Shown in pieces: positions 4,918 to 5,064 of a DNA stretch of 5,064 nucleotides. A program made the translations under genes and the position numbers. The first letter of the stretch is position 1; every line of letters begins with the position of its first letter. This DNA comes from M55B175 sp964635265. GTDB taxonomy: Bacteria; Desulfobacterota; Desulfobacteria; Desulfobacterales; Desulfosalsimonadaceae. The DNA is taken from NCBI GenBank assembly GCA_964635265.1, contig CAZWNV010000210.1, positions 1 to 5,064 on the forward strand, given 5' to 3'. Under the pieces are notes generated by a model. That model did no database searches, had not been told where the DNA came from, and worked only from the letters and a program-made list of their open reading frames with translations.

Positions 4918-5064
4918 ATGTCTTACGACATGATCCATTATCCACAGGATGAAAGGACGGTGTTTGTTTCCGTTCAGGCGGCCCATATCGCTTGTGTGTC
5001 CCTGGACTTTTTGGTGGCCTGTGAAAGAGAAGGTTTGGTCTCCCCGCAATCCACGCCGGGAGGT
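4918..5064 (+). CDS. CbpM/MerR-like chaperone modulator or regulator, N-terminal part (cut by window edge)
   Basis: The first 49 residues are visible; the frame is open to the right edge. The segment VFVSVQAAHIACVSLDFLVACEREGLVSP (about 16-44) has the pattern of a MerR-like helix-turn-helix opening, as also found in CbpM, with 'VS..FL..C...GLV.P'. The ATG lies 2 bases after the stop of the DnaJ gene, so translation is probably coupled. In Escherichia coli, CbpM is encoded directly after CbpA and inhibits it by binding the J domain; in other bacteria a MerR-family HspR regulator follows DnaJ instead. Here a DnaJ of CbpA type favours a CbpM-like role, but with less than half the protein visible HspR-like repressor function cannot be excluded. 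No separate ribosome site of strength was seen before the ATG. Confidence 0.7.
   Translation, partial: MSYDMIHYPQDERTVFVSVQAAHIACVSLDFLVACEREGLVSPQSTPGG

Noticed and set aside
1..5064. Mobile elements, CRISPR arrays, tRNA or rRNA genes
   Set aside because: No transposase or integrase frame, no regularly spaced repeats and no cloverleaf or rRNA-like stretch was seen. The repeats present are short and confined to promoter regions.

Overview
The window is 5,064 bases of bacterial chromosome of moderate GC content. The gene set (PRC-barrel protein, YtxH-type protein, zinc-finger-less DnaJ followed by a CbpM/MerR-like gene, and small degenerate receiver proteins) and protein style resemble Chloroflexota of the Anaerolineae type. 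That assignment rests on recognition by eye, not on a search, and is tentative. The theme is stress and protein quality control plus its regulation.

Layout. Positions 1-1755 carry three genes on the minus strand, transcribed right to left: a 165-residue protein of unknown function with one C-terminal membrane segment (1258-1755), a protein with two copies of a PRC-barrel-like domain (514-1158), and the N-terminal 98 residues of an OsmC/Ohr-type protein running off the left edge (1-294). Positions 1756-2081 are a 326-base divergent intergenic region with a cluster of ATATCC/GGATAT inverted repeats, an imperfect direct repeat and an extended -10 promoter candidate. Positions 2082-2468 (plus) encode a 128-residue protein that looks like a degenerate, truncated response-regulator receiver. 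Facing it on the minus strand, 2564-3238 encodes a NarL/LuxR-type response regulator whose receiver has lost all the phosphorylation residues. A perfect 30-base palindrome (2491-2520) between the two genes is a convincing bidirectional terminator. Positions 3239-3493 form a second divergent intergenic region, with a good sigma-70-type promoter and an operator-like dyad. Positions 3494-5064 (plus) hold a likely operon: a YtxH-family protein, a CbpA-type DnaJ co-chaperone, and the start of a CbpM/MerR-like gene cut by the right edge.

How it may work together. The DnaJ and its neighbour fit a CbpA-CbpM type chaperone/modulator pair co-transcribed with the envelope-associated YtxH protein. The two receiver-like proteins lack phosphoacceptor residues, so neither should work as a classical phosphorelay output. 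They may respond to another input or form a regulator/partner pair. The most interesting part of the window is this convergent pseudo-receiver pair, together with the repeat-rich promoter regions that flank it. A TTGATACAT word occurs in both regions.
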